Both the position numbers and the translations under genes were made by a program. The notes below the pieces were generated by a model. It did no database searches. It was not told the DNA's origin and saw nothing but the letters and a program-made list of their open reading frames with translations. Positions 23,127 through 37,900 of a stretch of DNA of 64,000 nucleotides are shown here, piece by piece (the first letter of the stretch is position 1; the number at the start of each line of letters is the position of its first letter). The DNA is from Nymphaea colorata (Eukaryota; Streptophyta; Magnoliopsida; Nymphaeales; Nymphaeaceae). Where the stretch lies: the NCBI RefSeq assembly GCF_008831285.2, contig NC_045150.1, forward strand, positions 5,778,001 through 5,842,000. The letters are read 5' to 3'.

Positions 23127-26100
23127 CTATCGCTTCGGTTCATTCCATGTTTTACCCTCAAAAAATTCGTTCAGTATTTGCTCAAGGTTCTCCGGTGTAT
23201 ACCTGATATACTTCATAGGATTTTTTCCATTCTCAATAAGCGGTCTGCACTCAAACAATGAACCAAAATCAATAAGTGGCTAAAAAGTAATATAGGATCA
23301 GATTTGAGCTGTCACGAAATCTAACAAAGTAATATACAGCAATATCAAATTAAAAACAAACTACAGCTAAGTTTGCAGCCATATGACTGAACCCAGATCC
23401 AAATCCAACCAAAAAATGGATTAAGACAACTATGTCTAATCAATGAGCTGGATTTGGTTAAGTATTACCTCTTCCTATTGAACCACAAATATGACTAATG
23501 AATTATGCTGCATTTTCTAATGCATACAATGAATTAGATCAATTTACATCAAATCATTTGACAGTGTAAAGTGAATCAGTCACGAGATCAAACTGTTTGA
23601 AATCAAACTGTTTGAAATCAAACTGCTTTCTTCACAGACCATGTAATCATGATCTGTAAATAAGTTACCAAAATAGGAAAGCTGTCATTGCAATACGAAG
23701 CAACTAACCCAAAGCGTTTGACAAAAGATCTGTATGCAGGTAGGAGGATTTCTGCAACAGAGAGCCTTAGAGATTCACGAAGTTCACTATCTGGCACAGT
23801 CCACTGAGATTGTTTTAGGTGAAGCTCCTCAAACATGATGTTGAAGTTCTTAAACCTGGTTTTCATCAATACGCAATTCAATAAAAATAGAAATATGTAT
23901 TCATAGAAATAGAAATATGTAGAGGAACCTTTTCTGATTGCTTGGTTTTACCTCTCCTTGACCGTCGACCTTGAAACTCCACTGCTGTTTCCACTATCTG
24001 CGACAGCAACACTACCACCACCTGACGAAGTCAAACCTTGAACTGACAGGCTCTGTACAATCTGGAGGACATTGAGAAGAACAGTAATGAAAGGTCTGCT
24101 CCAGCATTTACTAATTTCAAGGCCGGATTGCCCCATAAAAATCAATAGGATATCAACCAGCCGCATAAATTAAACAAATTCCAGGACACATTCATTTTTA
24201 TTATCATCAATAGGATATCAACTGGACACATAAATTAAAAGAATCTGAGGATTTTTATTGATAGATTAATACAAACAAGAGAGTAAATAGCTATCTTGAT
24301 TCAGTTAGACAGCAAAGTAAGCATAACATATCAATGATATAAGCAGCAACTATCTCTAAGCTAAACCAATACAAAATTACTTCGTTAAACATTCCTAAAA
24401 TCCAGGAATTTCATCATAAATACATTGGTAGTGACTGTTACAGGAGATCTTTATAAGTAGAAAAAACAGTTTAAGGGATCCAAAAAATTTATTACTTTTC
24501 ACAACATTAAAAAGGAGAAAACCAAGAATCCTTTCTCTTCAGGGGAATGCATCAAACCCAACGTTGTCCCCTGGAATGAGCCTAAAAGCCCCCAGTTTTA
24601 CCTCTACAAGATTCTTCAAAACCAAGTAACAGCTCAGGACCATTTAATTCATTTGAAAACAAACCCATGGTCTTATGAGTGGCTTTTGAGCTTCGAAAGA
24701 AGCGTCAACTTGTTCTCATGTAGCAGGCATACATGATTAAAAAATTGTACTCAGGGCAGAAAGTAATCTGTTGGCGGAAATTGAAGAAATGATAAACTTA
24801 AATACCTTAAAAGATTATTGCTTCAAGAAATTCTTCTCATCAAATTTCAGAAAAGAGTTATCTATTAAAGAAAAAATTCGTCAACCTGAGAAAACGCTTT
24901 TTTGCATTGGGGCCTCTATGTGGCCAAAAGCTGTGCTTATGCCCCAAATAGGAGCATCTATACTCCCTATACATGGGCTAGTACCTAGGCAGATTCCACA
25001 GACACCAGTGCAGGAAGCTTGAAAGTCCATCTTTATATTTTTATTTTTTCTGCTAAAGATTTTACAATAGGTGAAATTTTCAACCGTTTACATCGTTGCT
25101 TTAGGCCCCATCTAGGATTTTTAGATGCACTATCACCTATGCACTGACCAGCATTTTTGTTTTACTATTTGGAGTGCAATTTGGAATTTTTCTAAAACAA
25201 AAGCAAGGAACTGGCAAGCAGAACACAGATACAGAACCTTGTTCCAAGTAATCCTCTTGTACTGATTTGCATGCTGCTGTACCACCCGGCGATGCCTTTG
25301 CACCCAGTCATCGCCCAACAAATCCTTTGCCTCAGACCTGAAAAGTACAAGAATCATTGTGTATGCAATCCAGAAGTGGGCCAAGCGTTTGCCCCAACAA
25401 AAGCAAGTAAAGATACTCACTTACGAACAGACTTAACCATGTAGTGAATATTATTCATAAGAAACAGCTGAGTCAATGCAGGGTCCTTATATTGCTTGGA
25501 TTTTGCATCCAGATTGACCTGAAGAGCAGACATTATTCGCATTGTCACAGATGCTAACTGCGAATTTGATTCATCACCATTGTCAATTTCCTGAAACAGC
25601 TGCTTCAGTGTAGATTGATAGCTGCACATAATTCCATTACTCATATCAGATGACAAAACAAGCCACATAAACCAATGAAGATCATATGCCCGCGCCCCTT
25701 ACCCACCCAAAAAAGTCATAATAAAATAAAAAATGAAACATTATATCGGCAACAGAAAGGTAGACTGTCACACAGGCAGCCTAACAGGCGGCCATACCTG
25801 TGTCTACACTTCAGTACAAGGATGCTGCCACAAAGCAGTGCTTGGACAAGGTCAAATCCTTGTAGACTGTGGTTAGTGCATGTTACACCATTTTTTAACC
25901 CAATTCTACACTCAGTCAACTGTGACAAGGAGCAAGCCTTTTTCTAAAACTTTTGAAACCTTTTCAGAATTTTTCTTTCACAACTGTATCATCCTTTCCT
26001 GTATTACCCTTTAATTGTGAGTACTTTCATATTCTACACACACATCATTGCCACATGCCACAATATTCAAATGGTCAGAATAATAATGGCAAAATTGAAG

Positions 26101-26177
26101 AAAAGAAAGGTAAAAGTCATCAAAATATTTTGAATTTATAGCCAAAATGTATTTTATCACAATGTCCCCAAACCCCA

Positions 26178-26209
<32 letters not shown>

Positions 26210-27833
26210 AAAAAAGTTACGAAAAGGGGGGAAAAACTTCATTAAATATCAGACTCTCTCTCTCCCCCATTCCTCCCCCCCTCCCCCAAAAAACACAAAC
26301 ACAAGCACACACGTTTCAATATTTCTCTAGAAAAATAGTTAACAAACTCACAATTTTCTATTTACAGATTGTATACATCTCTGATCGAAAATTTCCAATT
26401 TCCAAGCCACACATAACGATTTGGGGATGATAAAAATGTACCTACTGTTTCAATATTGCTACAAATAATCATAAGTTTGCTCCCCAATTCAAAAATCACC
26501 TAAACATTCCATCAATAGAACCCCTAAACTTAAGATGGAACAATAAGATAAAATGAGTAAAATACCATTGGTATAAACAATGTTTATGTTGATTTAGTTT
26601 GTATTAGTTGCCTAACTAAACCAAAAAATATTATTAAATCATGTTCAAAAATAATATGAGCCATATTTTATATTAATATTGGTCATTAGTTAAGTGTATT
26701 ATTTCATTCATTTTAGAATGTCATGTAAAAGAAGGGTGTAATTACAAAAATGATATATTTATGTCCTGTTTTTAAGGGCAAAACAGCAATAGTTCACCAA
26801 CTTAATAGTTGACATAACAGACATATAGTTATGAATGTTTTCAATAAATAAGGAAAAAACATAGGTCTACTTTTAATTATTGCCTGTTATTTTAGGGGCT
26901 TTTGCAAAAATTTTCTGCTTTTAGTTTCTGGAAGTTTCCAAAGAAAACAAAAATCTTAAGAAAGCTTCCAAGAAAATATAGCTGTAAAAACCTGAGCATC
27001 ATAGTTCATACATAAATACATAAATCAAACATATATATATAATATATATATTATATATTATTCACAAATATCATTAATGGGGATTAAACAGCGAGAGTTT
27101 TCTTGGACATCTTTCAGTAAAGTTGAAAATACAGGGAAAATCCTGGGGAAAATCGGTAATTTTTAAGAAAATAACAAATCCTAAAAATTAGGAAAATGTA
27201 AAATAAATGAAAACTAGCATGAAAACATAAAAACAACTTGATAAAATGATAAAAACGATGTTTTAGTTATGATAGAAATGAAGATAAATAACTTTGACTT
27301 GAGTTCTAATCTGTAAAGCAAAAATAATGTAAACATAATGAGAAAAAAACGCAAAAAAAAACATAAAAAAAGTTCATGTTGGTGTTTTTTTCCAAAATAA
27401 GGAAAAAGGCAGGGTTTTTTTCATTGTCCTTGTTTTTAATGTTTTTATTGGGTCCTTTTTAAAAAAATGGGTTTTTTATAACTATGATGTGTACATAAGA
27501 AAACAGATAGCTACCAAACCTTTGTATGGCAGACTTGGTGTGAATTGTCTAAGTTTCAATTTTAAAAGGATCAGATGCTGAAGACTAAATTTAAAAACAA
27601 ATGAAAACGTAGTTGTATTTCCAAGAAACTGAAACACATCCCTCACAGGAGACTTGGGGTTTTGATTAAGAAAACTCATTTGTTTCCTCCTTTGAAGGGC
27701 ATTTCAATCTCTTGAAAATACAAATGGATTTCCAATTTTTTTTTAATTTAATCTCCACCATATGATTTTCCTTAAAATCAATGACTTAGACAATTCCCAT
27801 CAAGTTTGCTATATAAGGGTCTGATAGCTACCC

Positions 27834-27905
<72 letters not shown>

Positions 27906-28345
27906 ACATAGGTGCGGGTACAGGTGCCGGTGCAGGTACTGACCATTTTCAAAAATCTTGGGTGCGTGAGTACGGCTGTATATATATATAATCAATAAAA
28001 AATACTTAAAAAATATGTATCAAAATAAAGAATATACATCAACATAAACAAATAAATAACATAGAAAATATATATCAACGGCTTTTGCAGCAGTGTGTTT
28101 AAGAAACCTATGAAAAACTTTAAACATATGGACAACCAAGCAGCCCCCTAGTCAAATATGAACATCAATCGAATTTTCACATCTAAAGAATAGAATAAAA
28201 AATAAGTTGAAAGAAATTAAATCAAAGTAAAATTAACCAGTTTGGATCTATAGACTATAGGTACCCAAGTGTCAAAGCACCCATTTTGGGTACGGGTACG
28301 GCGACACGGGTACGTGAACCTTACTGAAGTACCCATGTGACTTAG

Positions 28346-28401
<56 letters not shown>

Positions 28402-31164
28402 GTGTGTGTGTGTGCAGTCCACACATCCAAGTTCTTTGAATTTGCTTTGGACTTGCACCTTAGTGACATAGCCACATAGGTTTTCACTGATGGTAAGTTG
28501 CATAACCTAATTTAGTCTTCCTCAATTTCCAAAAAAGTAACCTAATAGTAATTACAAGCGACATTAAATAATGTGCCATTGTTAAGAATATTTTATCTTC
28601 GTTTTAAGATTTGGTGACGTGTCACATGGAGATGGTACTTTTTAGCCATTGCACCTATATGGCCCTGACATGAACTTGAGAAAAGAATTGAGCTCTCTCT
28701 CTCCTTCTCTGATACATGCATGTATATGGTTAGAGAGGAAGGTGCCATATTACCCTCACCCACTACCCCACTTACATGAGGAGACTCTTGGTCAAACAGT
28801 TGGCAGAATAAACAACATTAGCAAGGAGAGCGATATGTTGGCTTTCCTCTTTCTCGTATCACTAAAAAGAGAAGGATAAAGAGGTGACTTGATGCAGAAT
28901 CCTCTCTATCATGTTATTTAAAATATACACATGTTTTACATTCTCCCGGTATGTGATTAATATCATTCTCCTCTAAATAGGTGGCTGCCTCCCCTATATA
29001 ATGTGGTCTATAATACAAAATATACTTATATATTCTTCCCCTTTATTTTCTTGATAAATTTCTCATTTAAATATGTGAAAGATAAAACCTATACAGAAAA
29101 AATACCCAAACTGGAAACAGAACAAGTGAACAGCTGAGAGAATCTGGCCTTACTCAAAGAGAAATTTCACGTAATTAATGACATAACTAGTCAGCGGATG
29201 CACTGTTCCATCCTGAACTGTTGTCTTTGTAGCATCTTTTTCAACTGCCTCCACAAAATCACCAAAAGTTTCATGGGCTGTCTGTGCCAATCGTTTTGTC
29301 AAACTCACTGCTAAATCACGCATATCAGTGCATGCTTTGCCTTCAAAAATTGCTTCAAACTGGCAAACAAAAGCCCACGTTACTACAAAGGAACAAGACT
29401 TAAAGAGCTTAGGCAGTCATTTGAGAAGGTAAAAGCACTACAACTACCCTTAGCAATCCCGAAGACAGGAAATACAACAGTAACATACTGAAATTTAAAT
29501 CAGTATTAGCTCATAATATCATGTGAAATGTTCAAATACTGTAAATTTTCTAGTTGAACTCTGCAATTCACACACTAATTATTTCATATATATGTTGATT
29601 ATAGTTCCCACCCCAGTCGGCAAAATAGGATTTGGAGAGACTTGCCACCCTGTTGCTTAGGCTTTTCAAATATCATATACATGTTTTGGTTTCTAGACCA
29701 TAGGCATCATACTAGAAGAGATGCATGAACAATATCTAGTCAGAAGGCAGTTTTAGTCTATAGGTGGACATATTCCGCAATTTTCCCCTGTTGAAGATAT
29801 GCAAATGAATCACTTGCACAAAAAAATGTGTAGAAAAGATTAATGCATCTTACATAATTCATAACATACATAAAAAGCTCCTGAATGACAATAACCATTT
29901 GACCAGACAAAAAAAAATAAGCCGTAAATAAATTAATGCTCACAACTAAACATGCAATGTCTTACCAATGATATGTATTAACAAATGACCATGGTAAACT
30001 AATGGTAGAAAATGATAAAATGTGTGTAATTTGTCAGCAACTACACTAAAAGATGTAGTATGTAACAAAAACATTAACTCACGCAGAAGCGTACAAGAAT
30101 TGGTGTTGACACAGCATGAATGGGACACGGGTACTTGGACACAGGTGGGTACATTTTGGATCAGACCTAGATCCCACCCAATAATTTTAGTGAAAAAATA
30201 AAATTTTGACAAAACGGTCCTTTTGATATATATATATATATATATATGATTTCAAGCAAAAATGAAACTTTATGTTTAATTCATGAGCTTTGCATGCATG
30301 TAATCAAACATGATTTATTTTTCTTTCTTTTTTTTCAAATAACATGGTAAAACACAGTGGGCCATCTGCATGGACAGCCCACCACTGCCAATAACTCTAT
30401 CAGCTGAGGCCGTGCTTAAGGAAGCACAACCTCTATATATATACACATATGTATACCTAAGTCACATGGGTATGGCTACGGTTTGGGTATGGGTACAGAG
30501 ATACGTGTACGGACACGACAACTTAAAAAAATGTAGGTACTAGGGTACGACAGGATATATGTATGTATATATGCAAAATAACACAAAAAATCAAAATGAA
30601 AGCAACATTTTAATAAACAAGTGATATAAATAAAAACATTACATGTTAAGGAACAATAACTCTAAGAATAGAATGAAAAGTAAGGTGAAAAAAATTAAAT
30701 CAAAATAAAATTAAGCAGTTTGGATCTATAGGTACCCCAAGTGTGTCCAGGTACCCATTTTGGTTATATGTACAATGACACGGGCACGTGGACCTTACTA
30801 AAGTACCCATGTGACTTAGATGTATACACACACATGCACACGAAATCCTAAAGTTACACATTTGGTTAAAAGCAAAAAAGGTTTAATGCATTCTGAATCG
30901 GGTCTTATATATATACAATCCCACAAAAAATTCATGCATTTTGTTAAAAAAAGATTTAATGTGTTTTGAATCGGTTCTGGTCCAAAACATGCCCTGATGT
31001 TGTTATATATATACACACACATACACACAAAAAATACTAGCATTGCCATGTCAGCACACCAGCACAGGTATGGGGACCTATATATAAGGAAATTGGTAGG
31101 TCCCATACCATTAGATCAGGGACAAAAACCAGATGGTTTAAATATGATAATCAAAGTGTTTATC

Positions 31165-31229
<65 letters not shown>

Positions 31230-34200
31230 CATGTATACCCAGATGTACCCCCAACCCATGCCTTTTTGAACTTGCCGTGTCGTACGTTCCGTCACACACG
31301 CATACACACGAATCTAAGTTACTTAGAGAAAAGTAGTATGAACAAATGAAAAGAAGAAAATAGGTCATATAAACAAAAAAGGAAGAACAAAATAGTGTTG
31401 GGTCTTGGCAAGAAGAAGACAAGTAGAAAAGTTAACAAAAAAGAAAGGACATTTGGAAGGAAGAAAAGAAGAAGCGCAAGGAAAGGAAAGAAGAAGATGG
31501 GGATCAACCCCTATTTTAATGTTTTAATAAGAAAAATGAACACTTATGTTGCTATCCTTTGGAATTTAAATAAGAATGCAGGCGAACCAGTTGTTTCAAC
31601 TTTCAAGTGATCTGGAACTCTTTCTCCTAGGTCTCACAAGGAGATAAGGTGCAAGACTAGTCAGATTTTTAACTACATATAACTGGTAGGAATAAACTTT
31701 TTCTTTTTTAAGGTTTTCTTTTTATGGACAACGTATTTAGGTAGACTCCTATGTAGGTTGAATTTATCCTCCCCAGAAAGGAAAAATATTCCACTTTATT
31801 TTAGGAAATAACTATCTCACCAACAGGACTATCCTATGTTGTCAAGGCGCCTACGCGAGTCTAGGCAAAAAAAATCAACCAATTTTTTTTAATTTTTTTA
31901 GTTATGTTCATATGTCAAGTTATTTTGATTAACTATGACTAATATTTGTAATGTGAAGAGTAGTAATATAACAAGCATAATCAACTTAAATAATCAAAAA
32001 TTAATTGTTGGCTTTATTGAATATACAAAATCAATAGCAGAAGTATAATGTTACTCATTAAATGTAATCTAATACAAGAAACAAAAAAAAACAAACTAAA
32101 TCTAATCCTTATAAGAAGGAATGTAAATGTGCAAGGAGGCTTTAATCCATCTGGGAAAACGTAATAAAATAAGAAAGACTAACAGTACATAACAGTAACA
32201 ATAAATATAAGTACATAACCATACCAACGTATACATATAACAGGTATCACAATACTACATATTATATAACAGGCTAACAGTATATACATATAACAAGTAT
32301 TACAATACATATAACAGGAATAACAAGTGGTATTACAATACATATAACAGGTACAACAGTAACAGTATTATAACAAATCAACAAAACATATGAAGGTATT
32401 ACAATACATGTAACAGGTACAACAGCAGGTAATATAACAAAACGGACTAATAATACATGACAGTATATACATGTAAGTTCATAACAGATATAAAAAATGA
32501 ACAATACATAAAACAATATGATATAAGTACGTAATATAACCATACTAACATATACATAAATATAACAGGTATGACCGTATGAGGTATCACAATACTATAT
32601 AACAGACTAAGTGACTAACAGTATATACACATAACAGTATACATATAACAGTATGATCAACAGAAAAATAAGTAATCAATACAAAATAAAGTACATAACA
32701 ATATATACTCAATTAAGAAACTTTAATTGAAAGGGAAGGTGACTTTTCACTTTTCCATGGACTAGGTGTGCTGGCGCCTAGGCCCCAGCCTAAGCATGCC
32801 TAGGCGCCAGGACATACCCTGCTGCCTAAGTAGTGGACGGGTGTGGACTCACGCTTAGTCTATGTCTAGGCGTTGACTAGGCGAGGCCTTAACAAACAAC
32901 ATATGGACTATCTAGTTTAACTTGCAAACTAAGTAAAAAAAATATCTTCTACTATCTTAGGAACCAGTGGAAAGGATCAGTTCCTAGTTAACCAGTTATG
33001 CTATTTTATTGCCCCAAAGTTAAATACACCAAGTCCATGCATATTAAAGTACACATCTTCACTAGCCAATGACAAATATTTGGCTCCTTTTTTCACCAGT
33101 TAAGTTAAATTTATTTGTTTGAGGCTTAACGCATAACAACCCACAAACAGAAGCCCGAGAGCCTAACATCATTTAACTTGAACATAGCCCTTACAAGATA
33201 GAGACATCCTATCAAACTTCTATGCAGCATAAGGAGAAGCCAAAATAAAGTCTCTTCTCAGATAACGGGTAAATTAACTGGAATAACCCTAACAATTTGC
33301 GGTATAATTTATCCACAGAAGAGAAAAGAAACATGTGATAAAAAAGAAGATACTTGAACTAACACAAGATCTAAGCACATATGATAGAAAAGTTTAGACT
33401 TTAGACTTTAGATACCAAGGCAAGGTATTGTACAAAACAGCATTAACTACTTTCCAGGGCATTCAATCTATTTATACATTAATATAATAAAGCAATTGCC
33501 AACCAGATGATATGCCAAGCTATGAAATGAAATAATATATTTCAGATAAAGGAGCAATCTACATACTTCAGGCTGAAGTTCACGCATTACTTCATACATG
33601 TCCAGGAGTACAAACAATTTCTCAGGCGACCTCTTGCTTTTTGCAATAGCCTCTCCAAAACTAAGGAGCATAGCAACACTACTTGCAGTAACTTCTGCAA
33701 AGCACTGGTCCTTAAGATTGTTCATACCTTCAAATATCTGATCACAAACTTTTCTTTCCCCAGCAAAAAGTATCTTGACCTGAACCACAGAGATTCAGAT
33801 ATTTAGGCAGAACAAAAAAAGGGAAATTAAAGGGTTCACAACTTACGGCAATGCGCATGAAATGAATCCAGTTGCCAATTTTAGCCTCCAAAACCTCCCA
33901 CTGCAACCTCTGGACTTCATCTTTACTTAGCTTTTCTACACCAAGCTTCCGAAGGCTCTGTTCCAAAACGGTAGCACGGCTATCCCTAAAAGCATGCAAC
34001 CAAATACCAAAGCCATGATGACCCTTAAATAATTTCAGGTATAAATGATATCAGTAGCTCCAGAACATGAACAATATATGCAAACATCAGAAATATGTAG
34101 GCTTATTCATAAGCATTAAAAAAAATAGACACGAAATGTTAAGATAAAATCATTGTGAACATGTCCAAAACATCATGAGTCAACAGCATGCCTGGCACTC

Positions 34201-34865
34201 TTGGCAATAGATGCCCCTGCTCGAGGAGCTGAGTGCCTCGGAATCATAGTCAACATTGGCAAGACCCATATGTCTCCTTCTCAAATCTCAAGTACTGTCT
34301 TTTGTATTATATTATGCTATGTCACACGGGTGCGGATGCGATACGGGTGCGGATACAGGGATACGGGTGCGGATACGGCAATTTTCAAATTTTTTGGATA
34401 CGCGGACACGGCTACATTAAATATTCTAAAAAATGATAAAATGTCCATAGTGCATAGACGAAGAGATTAGGATGAAGAACGACGGAAAAAAACCCCCAAA
34501 TCGACAAATCCAAAACCGTAATAAAAAACCCCAACCCTAGACCTAAGTTCTACTATCGGAAAATAAAAACCACTTACCTCTCCCTCTCCGGCTGCCGCCG
34601 GATGCCGTCGCCGTCACCTGCCATTGCCGCCGAAGTCCTCTGCTGCAGCACGCCGGTGAAGTGAAGTGGAGAGAAGTCGAGGGCGAGGGACGAGGGTTTT
34701 CGGCGTAAAGTTAATAAGTCGGGTCAGTTTAACGGGTTTGGATTGGATATGACCCAAAACCAATCCAAACGGTGTCCAGCCGAGTCCCCGTGTCGGAATC
34801 ACCCTGTCGGCGAGTCGACACGGGTACGTGGCCTATTTAGCCGCGTCCGTGTGACATAGATTATG

Positions 34866-34907
<42 letters not shown>

Positions 34908-37900
34908 GATTCAATCCTGCCGAATGTTGAATGTCTATAAGTTTTACAATCTGTCACTAAAAAGCAATCACTACATTTGCATTAGTGACGGTTTATGGAA
35001 CGGCAATGGTTTATGATGACTTTAGTGACAATTTATGGTCCTTTAGCAATGACTTCTTAAATTTTAACCATTCAGCAACTAACATCCTGCAGCATTGGCT
35101 CTCTCTCACTCTCCCTCTTCACATAATATAATATTATATATATATATATATATTGTATGTGCACATTTTGTAAAATAAGCTCATTTGCATATATAAAAGG
35201 TATCTGCAATTTGGATTAGAATAATACATCCAAGGTGGAGAAGAAAGAAACTTTTATGACACAAAAAATAAGTATATCGGCCAATTCCAGTTTTAGCAAC
35301 ACCTCGATGCCATCATGCCACAACATATTCAGTTTTTTTTTTTTAACCATGTAACTAAGTTAACTTAAAAATATGAAAACCGACAAGGTCAGAAAGACAC
35401 ATTTTTTGATATGCAGCACATAAATGTGAGAAAACCAGGATCTCAAATTTCAAGGTTGTTATATCGTCCAAAATGCCCTTCTCAAAATACCCAAAACTAA
35501 GCAGCATCACAAGCATAAAGGCAAAGATAATCAGAATTAAGGAAAAATGTAATCACATGACCAGACATTTTCCTTTCTAAATTTCTTGTTTCTGTTATGC
35601 CTCTAACATTGCACACTCAAAGCCAGACGGTCAGCCATGGACTAAACACAAACTTCTCATCTTATAGAAGTGTTACAAGGAAACAGCCTATGCTGCAGGG
35701 ACTGAATACCTCTAGTCTCCAAATCTATTGCATCCTGATTAAGGTTTGCATGTAGAAAGAGAGAAAGCCTTCCTTTTTCCCCATGGCAGCAGGAGATGGG
35801 ACACTTGGGGGGCAAGCTGGTGCCCCTCTCCACCTGATTGCCGAGGAGAGCAAGAGATAGGGCAACAGCCTGCACTTTTTTCAATATTAAAATTATTATT
35901 CACAGAATTTTAAAAATACAAAAAGATAGTTGTCAATTATTTATTGAAATATTTAAAATTTATACTTTTTAAAACCCCAACTTTATTGTTGATGACCTCT
36001 TATTCATGTAGAGTGCACACTAATACATCGCAGTTCTATATCCGCACCCATGTGATGAAGGAATAGGAGCAGACACAGGCGGATGAGTGTCAAACCGACT
36101 CAAACTCTGATAGGAAGGAAGAGAAACGACACTAGAATGGAAAAAGACCATCTCCTGGCACATGAACACATGCATTAGTCTGCATCACAGACACATACAC
36201 AGAAACAGAAAATCCCTCCACATACAACATTTTGAAGAATTTTACTTCGTTGACCACATTTTATCTGTAACTTATAAATGCAGTGCAGACATGTAATGGT
36301 GGTGGGAGGGAAGTGACAAACAGTCCCCTTTGCTTCTCAAACATTTTCTTTAGCAAAAGCAATTTGTATCCTATAATTGTAGGAATGTAGGGAGAAGCAT
36401 ATTTCTCCAAACAATCGAAATGGCTAGTGCGATCATTTTGTACCAACAAGTGCTTCATTTCAGAATTTGCAATTTTTATTCACAATGAATGTCCAGTGTC
36501 CACCTAGCTAAATTTTTACAAGTATTCAATTAGTTCCACTGACACATAACTTAAAATAAAAAAAGACCAACATAAAGTTGGGAAAATGTAGCAAAGCCAC
36601 AAAAGCCAAAAAGCAAAGGTCTATATACCTGTAGATTTTTATGCATTGATGCTGGTGACCTGCTTGTACCATCCGTTCTACCAAATCATGTAACAGTGGC
36701 ATTATCCTCGGAGGTATAAGCGTTGGAAGTGTATGTACTGTAGCATCTGTACTTTTCATTTGTTCAGCATGATTGGGAATGGGAGCATTCCTGACACCAG
36801 AATCACCATGTGGACCAGGAGATCCAGTAGATGGCCGCAAAGAATTGGGAAGGCACTCAAACAGTCGATCCGGCTCCACAACTTTACTGAAGTGGAGAAA
36901 AAGCCATATTATTAGAGTGTATTGAAGGCCTAAAAAACTTCCCTGCACCAAATACGGAACTATTTGGCACCATAAGAAATTACAAATGCAGTTAGTTTAT
37001 GTAAGAAAAAATTGAATATCATGTAAAAGTGCAACCTAAGGGTTTAGATCAGTGTGATTCATACATACAGGAACTATTCAAATGGAAAACTGAAAGATAA
37101 AGCAACACAAAAAAAGGCACACCTAACAGCTGTTCACAAGTGGGAGAATGGACAGAAAGTTGTTTTAACATGGCCAGGGGAAAAAAAGACATGAAATTGG
37201 TGTCAAGCATTTCATTTTTGCCATATGCATCACATCTAAGTATTTCAGATCAAAGCTGGTGCTTGGCTGACAAAAAACTCATGCTGAAAGAATTTGCACA
37301 AAGATAACTCATGGCATTCTTATGGTTCAATTCTCAATAAATAATATCATGCTCTAACAAAATACAGCTATCAAGGAATATCAACTAAAACCATCTGTCA
37401 CAAGGAAGCAAAAAGCATACCTATAAGAAGCTAACAGTTGCTTAAACTCTTCTTCAAGCTTCTGCATAGCCTTAGCAAGCAAACCATTTGCATGATTAAG
37501 GACACCATCATTATTTTTGAAGCTTTTGTTAGAACTGAAGAAATTAACGTTGTTTCTCAGCTGATCCACTGCTTCCAGAAAGCCACTAAGATCCTCTCGA
37601 GGCCCCTTCATTATCTTAAATTCTGCCTGCCATTTTTAAAGAGACCACATCAGCCCACGACAACCATACCAATCTTTCAGTACTTTGAGTTCCAGAAGAA
37701 GCCCAGTAAAAGAGATAAACCAACATGCCCTCAAGAAGCAGACAAAAGTGAAGAAAAACAATTAGTTAATTTATATTGATCAAAACAGAAAGCCATTAGA
37801 ACAAGTTAACTAGCAACACCTACTGGCTCTACAACACGGATTAAGGGGCACGGACAAGCTTTGACCTCTCAAACTACCAAGTGGTGAATCAAGGGAGAAG

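Noticed and set aside
31395..31610. Lys/Arg-rich ORF in EXO70A1 intron 6
   Set aside because: Low-complexity A/G-rich DNA in an intron, opposite a Phe/Leu-rich shadow. No motif.
32170..32710. Spaced repeats that superficially resemble a CRISPR-like array
   Set aside because: Units drift in length and sequence and lie inside a plant transposon. This is decayed simple-sequence DNA.
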